Shown here in pieces: positions 1 to 12,934 of a stretch of DNA of 64,000 nucleotides. Every line of letters starts with the position of its first letter. Position 1 is the first letter of the stretch. The stretch is from NCBI RefSeq assembly GCF_007655135.1, contig NC_045133.1:3534001-3598000 (forward strand). The letters run 5' to 3'. This DNA comes from Punica granatum. Its lineage: Eukaryota > Streptophyta > Magnoliopsida > Myrtales > Lythraceae. The notes under the pieces were generated by a model, which saw nothing but the letters and a program-made list of their open reading frames with translations, did not search any database and had not been told where the DNA came from. Made by a program: the position numbers and the translations under genes.

Positions 1-346
1 TCCTCATGTTGGTGCAGAGTGCGAGATCTGAGGGGATTTGTCCAGTCAACATGTTGAACCGGAGGGAGAGCGTCCGGAGCTCAGTGAGGTTGCCGAGAAT
101 GCCGTTCGGCAAGTCGCCGGAGAGGGCGACACCGGGGAGTCGGAGGGCTGTGACCCTGTTGGATTCGCACTGAACTCCAGCCCAAGAACAGGGGCTCTGC
201 TGGTTCACATTCCAGAGCAGAGTCCTCCCGCCGACGGCGGCCCTGAGGGCGAGCAGGGCCGCCCTGTCGGAGGTCAGATCTGGGGCGGAGAACGGGAGGA
301 AGAAGAGCACCGCAATGGCGAGCAAAGGGAGGATTTTTGGCAGCAT
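1..346 (-). CDS. LRR receptor-like kinase, N-terminal part (runs off left edge)
   Basis: The ATG at 346 opens a reading frame that stays open to the window edge (115 residues seen). It starts with a hydrophobic signal peptide (MLPKILPLLAIAVLFFLPF), followed by the LRR N-terminal cap: DLTSDRAALLALRAAVGG, then WN..SPCSWAGVQCE with its paired cysteines, then the first leucine-rich repeats (LPNGILGNLTELRTLSLRFN). This layout is that of LRR-III receptor-like kinases such as the RLK902/RKL1 group, whose proteins continue with a few more LRRs, one membrane helix and an often atypical kinase domain. The rest lies outside the window, so the kinase part and catalytic status cannot be judged. Upstream, 350-660 reads as a leader with CTT and GA tracts. 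Family call is firm; subgroup is inference. Confidence 0.85.
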   Translation of the reverse strand, partial: MLPKILPLLAIAVLFFLPFSAPDLTSDRAALLALRAAVGGRTLLWNVNQQSPCSWAGVQCESNRVTALRLPGVALSGDLPNGILGNLTELRTLSLRFNMLTGQIPSDLALCTNMR

Positions 347-514
347 TTTGCTTGGAAGCGGCCAAGAGATGAAGACCCAGAGAGGGGCTTTAGGCTTGAT
401 TGGCCGGTGAAAGGTTCAAGCTTTGAAGGAAGATGAGAACATCTGGTTATGGAGTCAGTGAGAGAGTGAGACGAAGAGGAAGAAGAAGAAGACGGGTGAG
501 CTGCATTCTCTCCG

Positions 515-660
515 GGTTCTCTTCTTCTTCTTCTTCTTCCTCTATGCTGTGTTTAATGGCCTCTTGGGCACAGAGTGGAATTGGAAGACTACGAGCAGTC
601 CAGTCCAGGCTGTGTCTGGAGAGAGAGAGAGAGAGACAAAGAGAGAGAGAGACTTTCAGA
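515..660. repeat. Pyrimidine/purine microsatellites in the receptor kinase leader
   Basis: A CTT-rich tract (about 520-541) and a GA tract (about 620-655) lie 170-310 bases upstream of the receptor-kinase ATG, read from the minus strand as GAA and CT repeats. A TATA-like TTATATAATA (minus, about 671-680) lies just beyond. Such tracts are common in plant 5' leaders. The open frames running through them have biased composition and are not genes. Confidence 0.6.
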
Positions 661-2344
661 CAGAAAATATTATTATATAATTCTTTTTCGACCCCCAAAG
701 TCTCACATTTGTTACACATCGCGCTCTACTGTAAATGTGTCGTCAATTTGGATCCCAAGTCTCATGTCTGATCCAATGAATGGTCCTCGCAACAAAGCAT
801 CGCGGTCGTGCTAAAGCCCGATACAATAACGTCTTCCAAGCCTACACAATCCTCGGAGCTATACCGAGCAGGGAAGCTTTCGGTTTTCATCGAGTCTCAC
901 GTGGTGGTTATGGTTTAGGAAAACGTGAAAATCCGTATAAAAGTTCACGGTGCAATTAGGATAGAAAACAGATGTGCAAAGCGGATTGAACTTGAAATTT
1001 TGGGATGCAAAAGCGAAAATCCAAAAAACATATGAAATGAGGTAACCTAACTGGCTCTCGGTCTCTGGACAAAGCAAATGATGTAATGCAACGACACGTA
1101 TTCTCGTTCAGAATCGAGAAATTCTGAATTTAATTTTCACCATTACGATTTCTTACCATTTTGTTTAACCGAAAAACATTTTTTCTTTTTATAAGCAATT
1201 AACCGAAAAACTTGCTATCTATAGTTGTATACAGGGACCAGTGATGATACTGATGGTGGTGGTTAGTCATTAGTCAACATGTCTTCTTTTTTAATTTTTC
1301 CTTTTCTTTTTATTTTTTTAATTTTCCCTTTTTCTTTATTTACTGCTTTTTGGCTTTTGCATCCACGCTCTTGCCTGCTTAGTGCTTATTATTCCTCTAT
1401 TAAGTTAAAAAATTAAAATAGAAAAAAACATAGAAGGAGCTCTGTGGCTCTGAGGTTTTATTCTGTTCGATGCTGCCTCTGTTCTCTGTTCTGCCATGGC
1501 CCCCTCCTGTGTCCATCTCACAGAATTTCAGGAAAATGACGGAGAATGTAAAAACCTAGGCTTTCCTTCGCCGATGATTGCTCGATACGGATCGTTAATA
1601 ACAATAAATATTTTCACGAAAAATATATAAAATAGTATTTTACACGTATTCGGGCGTTTTGCAAGCGCGCAATAACGGTGACTGGATTTGTCGGAGTCAA
1701 TCTAATTTCAGGTACGTTCACAACGCCGAATTGTATTTGCTTCTGCACCTGTATGATAGGGATCGATCGGACCAACAAATATGGTCTATTTTCCGTAGGA
1801 GGTTGAGGAAGCAATGAAGAGTTTCACAGAGTCTCTATTCTAAGATCCATATTTTCATATCGACTTTTCGATATGTAGTAAACGTGGTACAGTGTCTTAG
1901 TTTGCAATGTTTAGTACATGCCCAATGCCCATTGGAATTAGTACCAAGAAGTAAAGTGACTTAACCAAAGTTAACCAGTCACTTTATCATTTCGAGGTAC
2001 TAACATGTCCTTCTAGAAAAAGCAAAAACAAAAGACGAAACTTCATGCTTTTATCGTTAATCATCTCATCGGTCTCGCAAGTCGAATCTACGACTAGCTA
2101 GGCATGCTTGCATGAGTGTTGAGGACCTAAGGAACTGTTATGAATTGATAATATGACATTTTATCACGCGTTAAGAATTATGTTTTGAATTTTAACCCGA
2201 TTTTATTTCCTATTTTGTAAAATCAAATCTCTATTTTTTAGTCAAGTAATATCTTGAAAATATCGTATTTTGGAACATTATTGATAAAGATTATAGGGAT
2301 AATTACGTTGAGAGAGAATCAAAGTCTATGTATATATATCGTGA

Positions 2345-2665
2345 GCTTTTTTTTTTGATAAATGGTAGAGACTTTCATTAAACAAAATGGATTTACATCA
2401 AGTGCCATTTATCCAACAAAACTACCAAATAACATCAGCTATCTATGAACTATATCAAAAGGGTTAAACATGTGATTGACTATGATAGAATTTACAATTT
2501 TGTGAGAGAGACGGGGGTAAACACAGAGTTTTACTTTCACATCTGCAAAAATCTTCTGAACTATAGCTTTTGGAGATAAGTTTTGCCTTTAATAAATCAT
2601 TGCGTTCCTCTCATGCCATATGCAGTAAATGTAGTGAGTCCGTGAAAGTTTCAAACTATATCGTG
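2345..2665 (-). mobile_element. LINE 3' end (non-LTR retrotransposon tail), degenerate
   Basis: Read on the minus strand, the segment resembles the C-terminal end of a LINE ORF2 (HYIYCIWHERNAM), then stops and ends in an untranslated tail closing with CATTTATC and a poly(A) tract (plus-strand T run at 2347-2356). The copy at 59170-59570 has the same HYIYCIW.ERNA motif and the same tail, so both belong to one family. A tail-only copy with terminal poly(A) is the usual result of 5'-truncated LINE insertion. It is broken by an in-frame stop and cannot encode a protein. Confidence 0.7.
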
Positions 2666-3647
2666 AGCTTTGATGTAAAGTGCGTGAGAACGTTTAGAGA
2701 GTGGGAATATTCATGAGATGGAATATCTATTCGAGGGTTAGGATTCCTCGTTTGTGGTTGGCCATTATGCTTATGTGGGATGCACTCGTATTGCACTCCA
2801 CTCCACGATTATTTCTCAATGAGAAGTCACTGCCGAGCTTCCTCTGTCCGTGAATATTTTATTCAAACGTTTCCATCGCGTTTGAGGATTTACCGCATAT
2901 ATCTTGTGTGCATTTTCTTCTTACTTCCGCATTATCCTCGTCGATTTTCAACATAGTACTAGGACAAAAAGCTTATTGGATTAACTATATTTGCCGTAAT
3001 TCCGAATCTCATAACTAATACATGGACGACGGATACAACACTAAATGGTACAATCGATTACTCATTTTCACATTCATACCCGATGATCCAATGTGAAGGT
3101 CAATGAGCAGTTTAAGTAAATTTGACATCATAGAAACAAATGAGTGCCAAATGATGGAAGAGGAAAAGTTGGCAGAACAACCGTTGAAAGTCTACCAGCA
3201 TAGACAAACTTCAGCTATAAGTTTAACCTTTCTTTTTTAACGTGTTACTTTCTCCAATTTACTGCTCACACAACGATGACGCAGTGACATGTAAACGAGT
3301 TTTGCCAATTAGGTCGATCTTCTTATAATACACAAGGAGATGAACTTCATAAGTTTCGAGAACTATTCGAGCATACGGTCGAATGGCAATCGATTATTAG
3401 AGAGATGGGAGCCGTTTGATGGATAGAATAGCTACGGTACTAATTGGAAGCCATACTTTGCTTGTTTTATTTTACGCAAGAAACACACCACCCCAGTGTT
3501 GGGGCCATTTTTCCATGGAACAATTTGATCTTCCTCTTCACATGTATTTGATGTTGACTACGTGTTTTTTTTTCCTGGTTGCAAGAAAAGTTTGTCGGAA
3601 TAGGAAAATGGAAATAAAATGATACAAAAAATCTAATTAATAAGGAT

Positions 3648-3975
3648 TTGGTGTGTTTGGCAAATGAGTAATATTCATTACACTACTCCATTTTAACTTA
3701 ACTTACCTTCAATTCAACAATACAATTATTACTTTTTCCATTTTTCTTCAATTTTTTTTATCTTAACTAATATTCAATTCAATTTTTAATATTAAATCAT
3801 CTCAATTATTAATTACTTTTCTTATAATTTAATAACACAATCATTACTTTCTCTCAATTATTTATTACTTTTTCTCATACTTTAACAACACAATCATTAC
3901 AATTCTAAATAAATATAATTATTTATTATTGGAATGGAGTGGAGTTAAACTCCACTACATTCCCAAATAAAGCCT
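3648..3975. mobile_element. MITE-like element (GTGTTTGG-type ends)
   Basis: An AT-rich block starts with GTGTGTTTGGCAAATGAG and ends, read in reverse, with CTTTATTTGGGAATG, which gives imperfect terminal inverted repeats. Its interior carries repeated phrases such as TTCAATTCAACAATACAAT and ATCATTACTTT that recur in the element at 13370-13680. There is no open reading frame. Superfamily cannot be fixed because the target duplication is unclear. Confidence 0.55.
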
Positions 3976-6485
3976 GAAATTCGGAGACTTACATTACTCA
4001 TTTAAGTCCCTTTCTTATGTCTTTAATATTTTTATTTATGTACTATATTTCTATATTCGATAATTCGAGACTATGACATCAAGTCCAAGGTTCTAAGGGC
4101 TCCCTTTGATCTCGTCCATTGTTTATAGTGTCGACATCACTTTCAGATATAATCGCAATATCACAACGTTCATTTCTTATGTCATCCGTCTGGTCTAATT
4201 ATGCATCTTATAATTACGAAATCTTGGGTTTGAGATTAGTAAATTCCAATTTTAATTTTAGAAGTTGTGACTAATTCAATCATTAGTACAAGCACCATTC
4301 AACAGAGAAAAATAATTGTCTTCCAGCAAATTGATGCTGGACCTCCTAACAAACATTTCTAAATAAATTCCAACACAAAATAGAAAACTTGTATAACAAA
4401 ATAATCCCTATCCATTTCATGGTTAGGCAAACCCCAATTATATTATTACAGACGTAATCTCGGCATATTATCAGCAATCGTACGTGAGAACTAAAGCGCA
4501 TCGAATTACTTCTATTTACGAATATATCTATTCGGATTTGGTGCTGACGGTATGGAATCTAACTGGAAATTATGATTAAGAAGAATCTCATTGCACCAAC
4601 AATTGGATGAATGAATGGAAGCATCATACTCATAAATTATCACTTTAAAAACGGAAAAAAATCCACGAGGTATTCGTTTAGTTGGTAAATTATTATATTG
4701 TCAGCAAGCGGACTTTATTTATAATGTAATGATTCGAAATCACTAAAAACACTTTACAATCACTGCAAGTGGACATATGAACGAAAAACTAAATTCGATC
4801 AATATGATGAGAATAACTCGTGATATTTAATCAAGAGAAAACATAACAATAAAGTTGAAATGGACAGACAAGAGTTTAGGTGAGACTATGAGTTAAACCC
4901 TTTCTTAAAGAAATCATATAATTAAGTTTTTGCCAACCTCAACCTAATTTAAATATTTAATACATTATAATAAAATTAATAAATATAATAATGTCCAAAA
5001 TTAGCTGTTTCTCGGTAAGAGCTTTAATTATTGCACCGAAATTTACACGTATGCCAGTCCCCAACTGTCGGCTCACACGCACACCATCACAACCACTCTC
5101 ATCAGCTCATTACTAATTAGGATATAACTGACTGCATCTCGTTCGTAATTTGAGAATATCACTGAAAAAGTATACATACATATATATATATATATATACG
5201 TATCTCCGCATTAAGATTAGAGCACCTTATTAAGATTGCACCAAACTCATTTATCTAATTTCTATATCCTCATCGAAATTGAAAGAATTTCAGGTCCTCG
5301 CTCCGCTTTGAGTTCGTCGATACATTGATCGAAGTATACGTCTATACTGATCTATCAATGTATGTCTCCGTGACTCTATCGAGAAAGGTTAGCGAGCGAT
5401 CTTATAGCACTGAAGATCTCACATCATGGGATAGTGACTATATAAGTATACGGTGTATCCCGTGAATTTTATGCGGAATAGCTCAGGTAGTTGAGACATA
5501 CAGGAGAAGGGTTAGGGACAATTTCTTTCTGGTCGCTTCACTTTGAGGGGCTAGCTAATGAGTTAAATGGTGAATTACTAGGCAATACAAGCTATGGGCC
5601 CATGTTTTTTTTGTTCTTTTTATGAACCAAATCACGAGGTTTCCACTTTTTGGTTAAAATGTTAAATCTAATATGCACTTAATCCCGATCACAAGATACT
5701 ACTAGTAAGCTTCGAATCCCTGTGCTGCAAGTCACATCCAAGTCGAGCACAGTTTGCCAACCGAGCCAAATCTTGTGGTTAATACGGTCCCAAATTTAGT
5801 AGGGAGATGTGGTTGAGTCTCACCAAACTTGACCTTAATGTGTTACTGCCTTTTTTCTACAAAGTGGAAAAATGTAATTTACAAGAAAAGAAACCAACTT
5901 TTTGCAGTTAACTTGCAGCGAATGAGAACAGATTATGGACATAGGGATTTCCTAGTCTAGGGAAAACATCATAAAACATGACAAAGACAGAGATGAGAGA
6001 ACTGTGGAATTGGCTGAGAGTTTTAATCCCTTCAACTGCCCCCTTAGGTTGTGCCACAGCCCTTTCAGCAAATGTTTATACTCACGGAGAGATCTCCACC
6101 GCTGGCAAAAAACCACAGTTTGTCCCTGTGATTTGTTGCCGATACCGGACATTGTCGGCGATAAGTGATTTCTGTGTACGATGAAAACCTGTGTTGCCTA
6201 TGTAATATAAAATACGGCTGTACCAACTGCACTGTCCCTCAAATGCAGAACTGAGTACCTCACATCTCTATCATGTAACATGAGACGACATGGACAAGCA
6301 GTTGTGAGCTTGGCGCTGGAAACTTTCAAGATGTTTTCTCCGAAGCATGACATGACTCTGAACTGAAAGAGGCTTGATAGTAAAAAATACTGGAATTATA
6401 AGGCAAAGTCGATCACTATAAAAGCTCCCCGATTTTCAACATCTGGGGTAATGTACACAATTTCGAAAAGAAACAGAATAATTTT

Positions 6486-9400
6486 TCAAGTATTTGTCGA
6501 GGAGAGATCCCTTGTATGCTCATCTCTTAGTATCCTACAGTCACCAGGACCTGTATTCTGGTAGCGGAATAATTTGCAGTAACTACTCTCTTTTAAGGTA
6601 AAAATAAAAGTTATAATGAAGGCCATACAGATTGAAACGATCTCCACGGGATCTTGCTTGGTAGAAAATGGTGGTACCCATGAAATCACACTCAGAGATG
6701 CAAATCCTTCCCGAGAATTTTTCTTCCTGCAATTTTGCTCATAACATGTTACTGGATATATCGAAATCAAAGACACGATGTATTGTGTGACAGAAAATGT
6801 TGATGAAAAATTCAAGATCGGTTTAGTTGGACATGGAGGAGGCGAAAAGTAGCCCTAATGGGCCTTGGAAATCTGAAGTTTCGCCTGACTTCCTGCCCTG
6901 CCGGGCCTCCACAGTCGGGCTCAGAGTCCTCTCCAAGCCAACTAGCTAAACAAACTGGAAAGTTCAAGACGCTCAAACCTACCAAATTTGTGATTTTTAA
7001 AGAAAATGAATAACTAAATATAATGCATTTTTTTTAATGCACATCAGGCCAGGTCAATATCAGTGCTATGGTCCCGCACGGATCTATTATGGACGTAACC
7101 TTTTTAATAGAAGCCCAGATTTTTCCCCAGGCCTAACTAAAGAAGAATGGGCAACCTGGTGCATGATAAGGTCGATCCTATACGTACCCGAAAAGGTCCT
7201 TAATAGATTTCCAACGAGAATGGTCCTTCGTGTCTCTAGTTTTTTGCTTGCTGAAGCTGGCCTCAGAGTCACCTGGGCAAAGCAGACCAGACATTGAATT
7301 CAAAATCATCAATACCAAATTCAAATAATTTACATACTGGGATTTTGAGTTAACCACCTCTACCGTTGCTAGGCGTTGAGTGGATCTTCTTTGATGCCCT
7401 GAGTGATGATAATTTCTTGACAAGTACTCGCTCTTCCTCACTGCGACACAACAGAGTTAGTTCCAAAAATATCACGTATTTCACTAGCATATTTTGCTAC
7501 AAAAGCTTTCAATTCACGCGTACAAACAACATAAGCAATAACTACAGAGTGGAACGAATTTAACCTTATATCTTTTGGAATAACGACATTCACGGTAAAG
7601 AGGTGATCCCCTCGTGAAGTTGGTCTATTGATGTCTGGTACCCCCATGTGGGGCAACTTTATGGTATCCCCGGGCTGAATTCCTGATGGTATTTTGAGCT
7701 CTCGATGGCCGTCCACAGTATCCACCTAAAAGTTAGACAAGCTATTGCTTATAAGTGACCAATATCAGAATGCATAAGGCGGATATAGACTCTACATAAA
7801 GCTGTAGACAGTCCAACACTCTAAACACTTTATAGTAGATCCTGAAGAAGATGATGTGGAACATTTTGGGAAATTTTTTTTTTTTAAAAAAAAAAGAGGA
7901 AAAGACAATAGAGAATATTATCCAAGTCCTGTGAAATTCTTAAGATAGATACCTTTACTGTAGTCCCTAGTATCGCATCTGTATAATCAATAGTGATTTT
8001 TGAGTAAAGATTGATTCCTTCCCTCCTAATCCCCTGTTTTTGATCAATATGGATAATTATGTAGAGATCACCAGCTATACCCCTGCCAGAACATAATGAA
8101 GAGAATGAAACAAAATAAGTCAGTTTCATCTAAACATTAATGAAATAGAAGGGTAAATGATTGCTAACAGAACAAAGAAAAATATCCCCTGAATGAAATA
8201 AAGCGGTAGAATCTGCACCTCTTATTGTCAAAATTTCCCTCTCTCTGGAGTTGCATCGTAGCTCCATCACTGACTCCAGGGGGAATGACAACTTGCATAC
8301 TTCGCTTTGACTGAATGTTGCCACTGCCACTACAGCGAGTGCAATTTTCAGTAATGATCTGGCCTTCTCCGCTGCACTTGAAGCAAGTAGAAACCTGTAA
8401 AGCATTCAGTTAGTACAATGATAGTTCAAATAGAACTAAACTTGAACAAATCGGAATAGTAAGATTTGCAGCAACTGAAAGTCCAAAGGATGATCAGTGT
8501 GCTTGATAAAGTCAATTTTAATGCTCTTTCTGTGTCAAAGTTACCTGAGACATCACTCCAAAAGGAGTTTTCTGAGTTTTCATCACCCCACCTCTGCCTT
8601 CACAAGCAGTACATGATTTTATGGAGGAACTAGACTTAGCGCCGGTTCCAGCGCAACTATCACAAACTTCAGAACACGAAACTTCGATTTCCCGCTGGCC
8701 TCCGAAAATTGATTCTTCAAAGCTCAGGTAAAGTTCGTATCTGAATCAAGAGAGTATTAAATGTCAGATAAAGATTTACATAGTTACAGCTTTACTACGA
8801 TGAAACAGACAATTTGGAAGTCTTCGTCGCTCCTCCATCCAATAAAAGAAGAAGACCTGGCGTAATGCAATATTCTTCTAAACTAAAAGTAAATTCAGAC
8901 TAAGCCTTCATAAAACATCTTGGAAATGTATTCGGTAATATTCGGCAGTATTAATAATGAGTAAAAAAAATCTAATAATTACCGAATGTCAAGGCCCTTT
9001 CTTCCCATGGCCCCAAAACTGAAGTTGATGCCTCCTGATTCACCTCCCGCTCCAAAAGGATCCTCTGATCCACCGAAGAAAGCACTAAAGACCTCAAAGG
9101 GATCCACCTAGAGGAAGAACACATTAGCACAACGAGCAAAGCATCATCTTGCATTGGACATATTGAAACAGTCTCAAGTACACAGGAGACTGACAAGGAA
9201 AAACACGAGAAGCGGTCTTACCCCTGATGGATTGCCCGCAGAACCTCCATATTCTCCCTGTAAACCTGCCTCACCAAAACGATCATATAAAGATCTTTTC
9301 TCTTCGTCTGATAGCACCTATACACATTCTCCGTAAGCTCATGAAACAGAGGACGTAACAATGTTGAACAAGCATTACATTGAGCAGCTCGGACAAAACA

Positions 9401-10016
9401 GATTTAGGATCATTTGCTGCCATATAAAGGCCACGGGGAAAAGGAGGAATGCGGACAAAAACGAAGGAAAGGAGCTCAATTTCTAGCAAATGAGCATTGA
9501 ATTGAGCACTGAGAGCCTGAAAAAGCCACCTCGTATGCGGCACTGATCTCCTTGAACTTATCTTCGGCTCCAGGGGTTCTGTTTACATCGGGATGGTACT
9601 GTCGGAAATCAAAGCAGACAAGAAACGAGAGCTCAGTTCATACAGTATGGGCTAATGTAATCCCACAAACCAATCAACCAATGAACAGCATGAGGATGGT
9701 AACGAACGGAGCTCACCTTACGGGCTAGTTTGCGGTAAGAGCTCTTGATTTCCTGCAAAGATGCGTTCTTGCCGACGTTCAGGGCCGAGTAGTAATCGGC
9801 TTTCGCTGCTCTGATCGCGACGCCTCGGGACCATCTCCGGTGAGTGGGAGAAGAAACGGGTTTAAGGAAAGCTCCGTTGTTCGTTCCGAAAATACTGGAA
9901 TTGGCCGAGCTCAAGAAGCTGAATTTGGGCAGAATCAAGAACGAGCTCGAAAACCCAGAAGCTCGGGGCCGAACCGTGGAGGGCGGAGCCGGAGGGGGGC
10001 CGTGGAGGACCGCCAT
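6486..10016 (-). CDS. Chloroplast DnaJ/Hsp40 co-chaperone, type A, with C-terminal hydrophobic segment
   Basis: Eleven exons join in frame: 10016-9717, 9598-9530, 9317-9222, 9107-8983, 8740-8545, 8394-8219, 8082-7953, 7725-7565, 7440-7364, 7272-7188, 6726-6486, giving 551 residues. Residues 1-70 look like a chloroplast transit peptide (Ser/Pro/Arg-rich). The J domain (about 74-137) keeps HPD at 102-104, which stimulates Hsp70 ATPase. A G/F-rich linker follows, then four CXXCXGXG zinc repeats ([32 protein letters not shown], about 223-287) and the C-terminal substrate-binding domain. This is type A architecture. Unusually, the last exon adds about 80 residues with a hydrophobic stretch (about 499-516, [15 protein letters not shown]), suggesting a membrane-tethered form. 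At3g17830-like plastid DnaJs are the nearest family I recall. A shorter product ending at the TAA just past exon 9 is possible if intron 9 is retained. Confidence 0.9.
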
Positions 10017-10900
10017 TGCCAGAGCGAGAGCGGTCAGGTGTTGTCGAGCATTGAAGCTTTTCGATTGATTGCCTGACAGAACTAACGCTGAAGGAACGAG
10101 AGGAAGGTTATGGGGGGGCTTTCGTAATATTATGAACTATTGTTATTGCCGAGATGGTTGATGAAGGACAATTTGTTTTTGCACCCTAAAGTTTTTCATG
10201 TAAACCAACTTGCCACCTGTAGTTTCGAGTTTAGGACCTCTAGGCGTAGCCCAGTCCCAGAAGTTTAAAGTGACACACTGATATGCATCGTGTTAGTTTC
10301 GTTTTGGCTCGGCCTTTGCTCTCGAATTATAAACATCGTCGAGATTCTCAACTAAAACCATCGGTAGGTGTCAATCGTTAATGATGCAAACTTCAGGGTG
10401 TAAAGTGGTCCAAATGACAACTTCAAATTACAGAATTTGATTGACTCGCAATGTGAATTGTGAAACAATGGAACCGGCTTTGCCAATTGACAGAAACTAG
10501 GAAACAAAAAAATAAAAATAAAACATTTACTTCATTAGAAAAAAAAAATGCTTAGCTTTCTTTGCATAATCGAACCTTCCTAGCTCCAAGTCCAATCCAA
10601 TCAATCAGATTCTAGTTCCTCTAATGGGATGTTCCCACGAATTAATCTTCATTTTCTGCTGCAGCCATCTCAATAGTCGGCTGTGTTTCTTGGAAAGCAT
10701 GCGTCCATGTTTTCGCCTTTGGCGCTCTCCTGTAGTCTTTCCTATGCCAAGGATGCTCGACGCCTGCCGTTCTTGACATGTTCCAAGAACTCCACCAACC
10801 ACGAGGATGTTAGATCGAAAGCAGTTCCACAACTTCACTGCTTCTGCTGGAATCGGGAAAACAAAATCACAATGATAACTTCCAAAGCTCACAAACATGC
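10017..10900. other. DnaJ promoter and methyltransferase 3' flank
   Basis: About 880 bases separate the DnaJ start from the stop of the next minus-strand gene. 10020-10120 is leader or promoter of the DnaJ gene. 10570-10900 is probably the 3' UTR of the methyltransferase gene; the open frames there (10605-10898 minus, 10683-10907 plus) show no family features. Confidence 0.4.
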
Positions 10901-10901
10901 A

Positions 10902-12934
10902 TCATGACGCCTCAACCAAAGAGGTGGCTTCCTCCACAGAACAATCCCAGAATGGTGAGAGAGCAACTACTTTCCCGATGATGATCAGCGTGGGGGAGAC
11001 TAACTCTGCCTCAGCAATTTTACCGGCAAGATCCTTCAGCTCGGAAAATACCTGAACAGAAAAAAGTTCCCACTGTTAGTCCAACTCATGTTTGCCTCGA
11101 GCATTTTGTGCTTAATGGACAGAAGCTTTTTGTTGAACTCACAGTCCGCTGTTGAGGCGTGGTCCCACGCTCGATTGCAGCAGCTGGTGTATCAGCAGAG
11201 AGACCATGATGCATCAATTTTTGGGCAAGAGAAGGGAGAGTTGAGAGGCCCATGTAAACGACTAAGGTAGAGTCGGGGTCTGCTGCATTTTCAGCTACAA
11301 ACAGAGGATCGGTCCCACCTTTCCTTGAATGCCCAGTAAAGAATCTAACACTGTTCGCTACTCCCCGATGGGTTAATGGAATCCCAAGCTCCGCTGATAT
11401 TCCTGAAGCGGCGGTTATGCCTGAAGAGCAGTAAACATATGAATTTACCAATGTATCCGAGGAAGAAGATTACTATTGCTTTCTAGAAGGCCAAGTCTAA
11501 TTTGAATATAAAGACCTAATGGTAGCACATTCCATACCATGAAGCTCGTGGATTTCTCGAATCTTTACAGGAATATATGTTCTCTTACATAAGATGGCAG
11601 TAGTGTATTAATGAGCAAACTAAATTTTTACCTGGAATAACTTTCACATGAATCCCTTGCTGTTGCAAAAAGTCCATCTCCTCCCCACCTCTTCCAAATA
11701 CCTACAGAAAGCAAGATTCGATTCCGAAAGGGAAGTCACTTCGAGATTCCAACCCATGTCAGCAGACTTTATATATCTGAATCTTTTTTCCTCGAAAATA
11801 AGAAACTTACCAGCGGATCCCCTCCTTTAAGTCTCACTACTGTAGCTCCTGCCTCTGCAAAATTGAGAAGCAGCTCGTGTATCTCCTCCTGCCCAACAAG
11901 ATACAACAGATTTAGCCCTCATCCTCAATTCATCAAGTTGACAATGATACCAAACACAAGTTGGGTAACAGTTCAAGATTCATTTTTCCTTAATGATGAT
12001 ATATTTGAGGAACCAAACCCCCATTTCCAAGATGAACAAGTTGAAGTTTGTGCTGTTTATACTGCAGTGATTCGCACATTGTAAATCTGTCAGCAAACAA
12101 GCTGATAGATTTACAAGGTAAACTCGAAGGACCCCGAAAATCCACATCTTAAATCCCCTCAGCACGTCGAATTTGGATTGAAAGAGAGATTTTCTCACTG
12201 GATTCCTGCTTTTTAATACCGAAAAGTTCCGAAGAACCATCATGAAGCAAGCAAAGTTGAAACATTTACGATTCATTACCCACATTCAGCTGGCAAAGAT
12301 CAAACAAACCCACAACCCACCTCACAAAACCTCCCAAGAAGACAAATTTCTTTACCTGCGTCCTGCTATGGTACCCTGCAGTCTTCCCGACATACAGAAG
12401 CCGGGCATCAGGGCCAACCAGATCGAGCACCTCATGGGACACCAACCTATCATAGAGCAGCAAATCAGCGCCCTTGATCACCCTCACCGCCTTCAAGGTC
12501 AGCAGCTCCGGGTCCCCGGGCCCGGTCCCGACCAAGTACACGTTCCCGGGCCCGCATTGGTCCCCTCCCCCGTCGCCCCCGTGCTGCCGCCGCCTCTTCT
12601 CCCGCAGCACGTAGAGGAGGTTCTTGAGCTCGGGGAGCTGGAGGGCAATGTCGTTTCGGCGGATTGAGTCGGAGTCGTGAGGCAGAGGTAGAGACTGGTC
12701 GAAGGGAGAGGCAGCGGCGGAGTTCTTGTAGAGCCAGCTGTCCCGAGAATACCTCTCCCCAGAGTGCTTCTCCGTGAACGGTGACGAGGAAGAAGAAGAA
12801 GAGGGAGAGGGAGAGGGAGAAGGAGAGAAGCGTAGGGAGGAAGAAATGGAGCGGGGAGTTGAGGGGCCGTGATGGGTTCGGAGATGAGGTGAAGAGGAAA
12901 GAGTTGAAGAGATTCTGCTTGCCAGAGCCGCCAT
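10902..12934 (-). CDS. UPM1: Uroporphyrinogen III C-methyltransferase (SUMT), chloroplastic
   Basis: Five exons (12934-12356, 11888-11811, 11701-11632, 11420-11143, 11051-10902) join in frame to 384 residues. The enzyme transfers two methyl groups from S-adenosylmethionine to uroporphyrinogen III, making precorrin-2 for siroheme, the cofactor of plastid nitrite and sulfite reductases. The first about 125 residues are Ser-rich, as in a chloroplast transit peptide. The catalytic domain begins at GNVYLVGTGPGDPELLTLKA (about 130) and keeps the family signatures YDRLVS, YVGKTAGYHSRTQ, RLKGGDPLVFGRGGEE and PAAAIERGTTPQQRTV. The length fits the plant family, about 370 aa. Start 12934 is chosen because the transit peptide begins there; the open frame continues upstream but reaches the promoter region. 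Identification is firm. Confidence 0.95.

Larger units (their letters stand above)
700..6480. other. Gene-free, AT-rich interval
   Basis: No convincing gene is seen between the receptor kinase and the DnaJ gene. The interval holds a LINE tail near 2345-2665, a MITE-like element near 3648-3975 and a TA microsatellite near 5180-5200. Open frames here (for example 859-1077, 1614-1814, 3416-3622) are short, lack coding composition and match no family I recognise. The stretch 5950-6480 is probably the 3' flank or UTR of the DnaJ gene. Confidence 0.5.

Noticed and set aside
447..719. Open frames with Glu/Arg or Ser/Leu runs
   Set aside because: They are translations of CTT and GA microsatellites in the receptor-kinase leader.
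5700..5760. Possible tRNA B-box (TTCGAATCCC)
   Set aside because: No acceptor stem, anticodon arm or A box around it; similar phrases occur in dispersed repeats.
10605..10898. 97-aa minus-strand frame
   Set aside because: It lies just past the methyltransferase stop, has no family features and is best read as 3' UTR.
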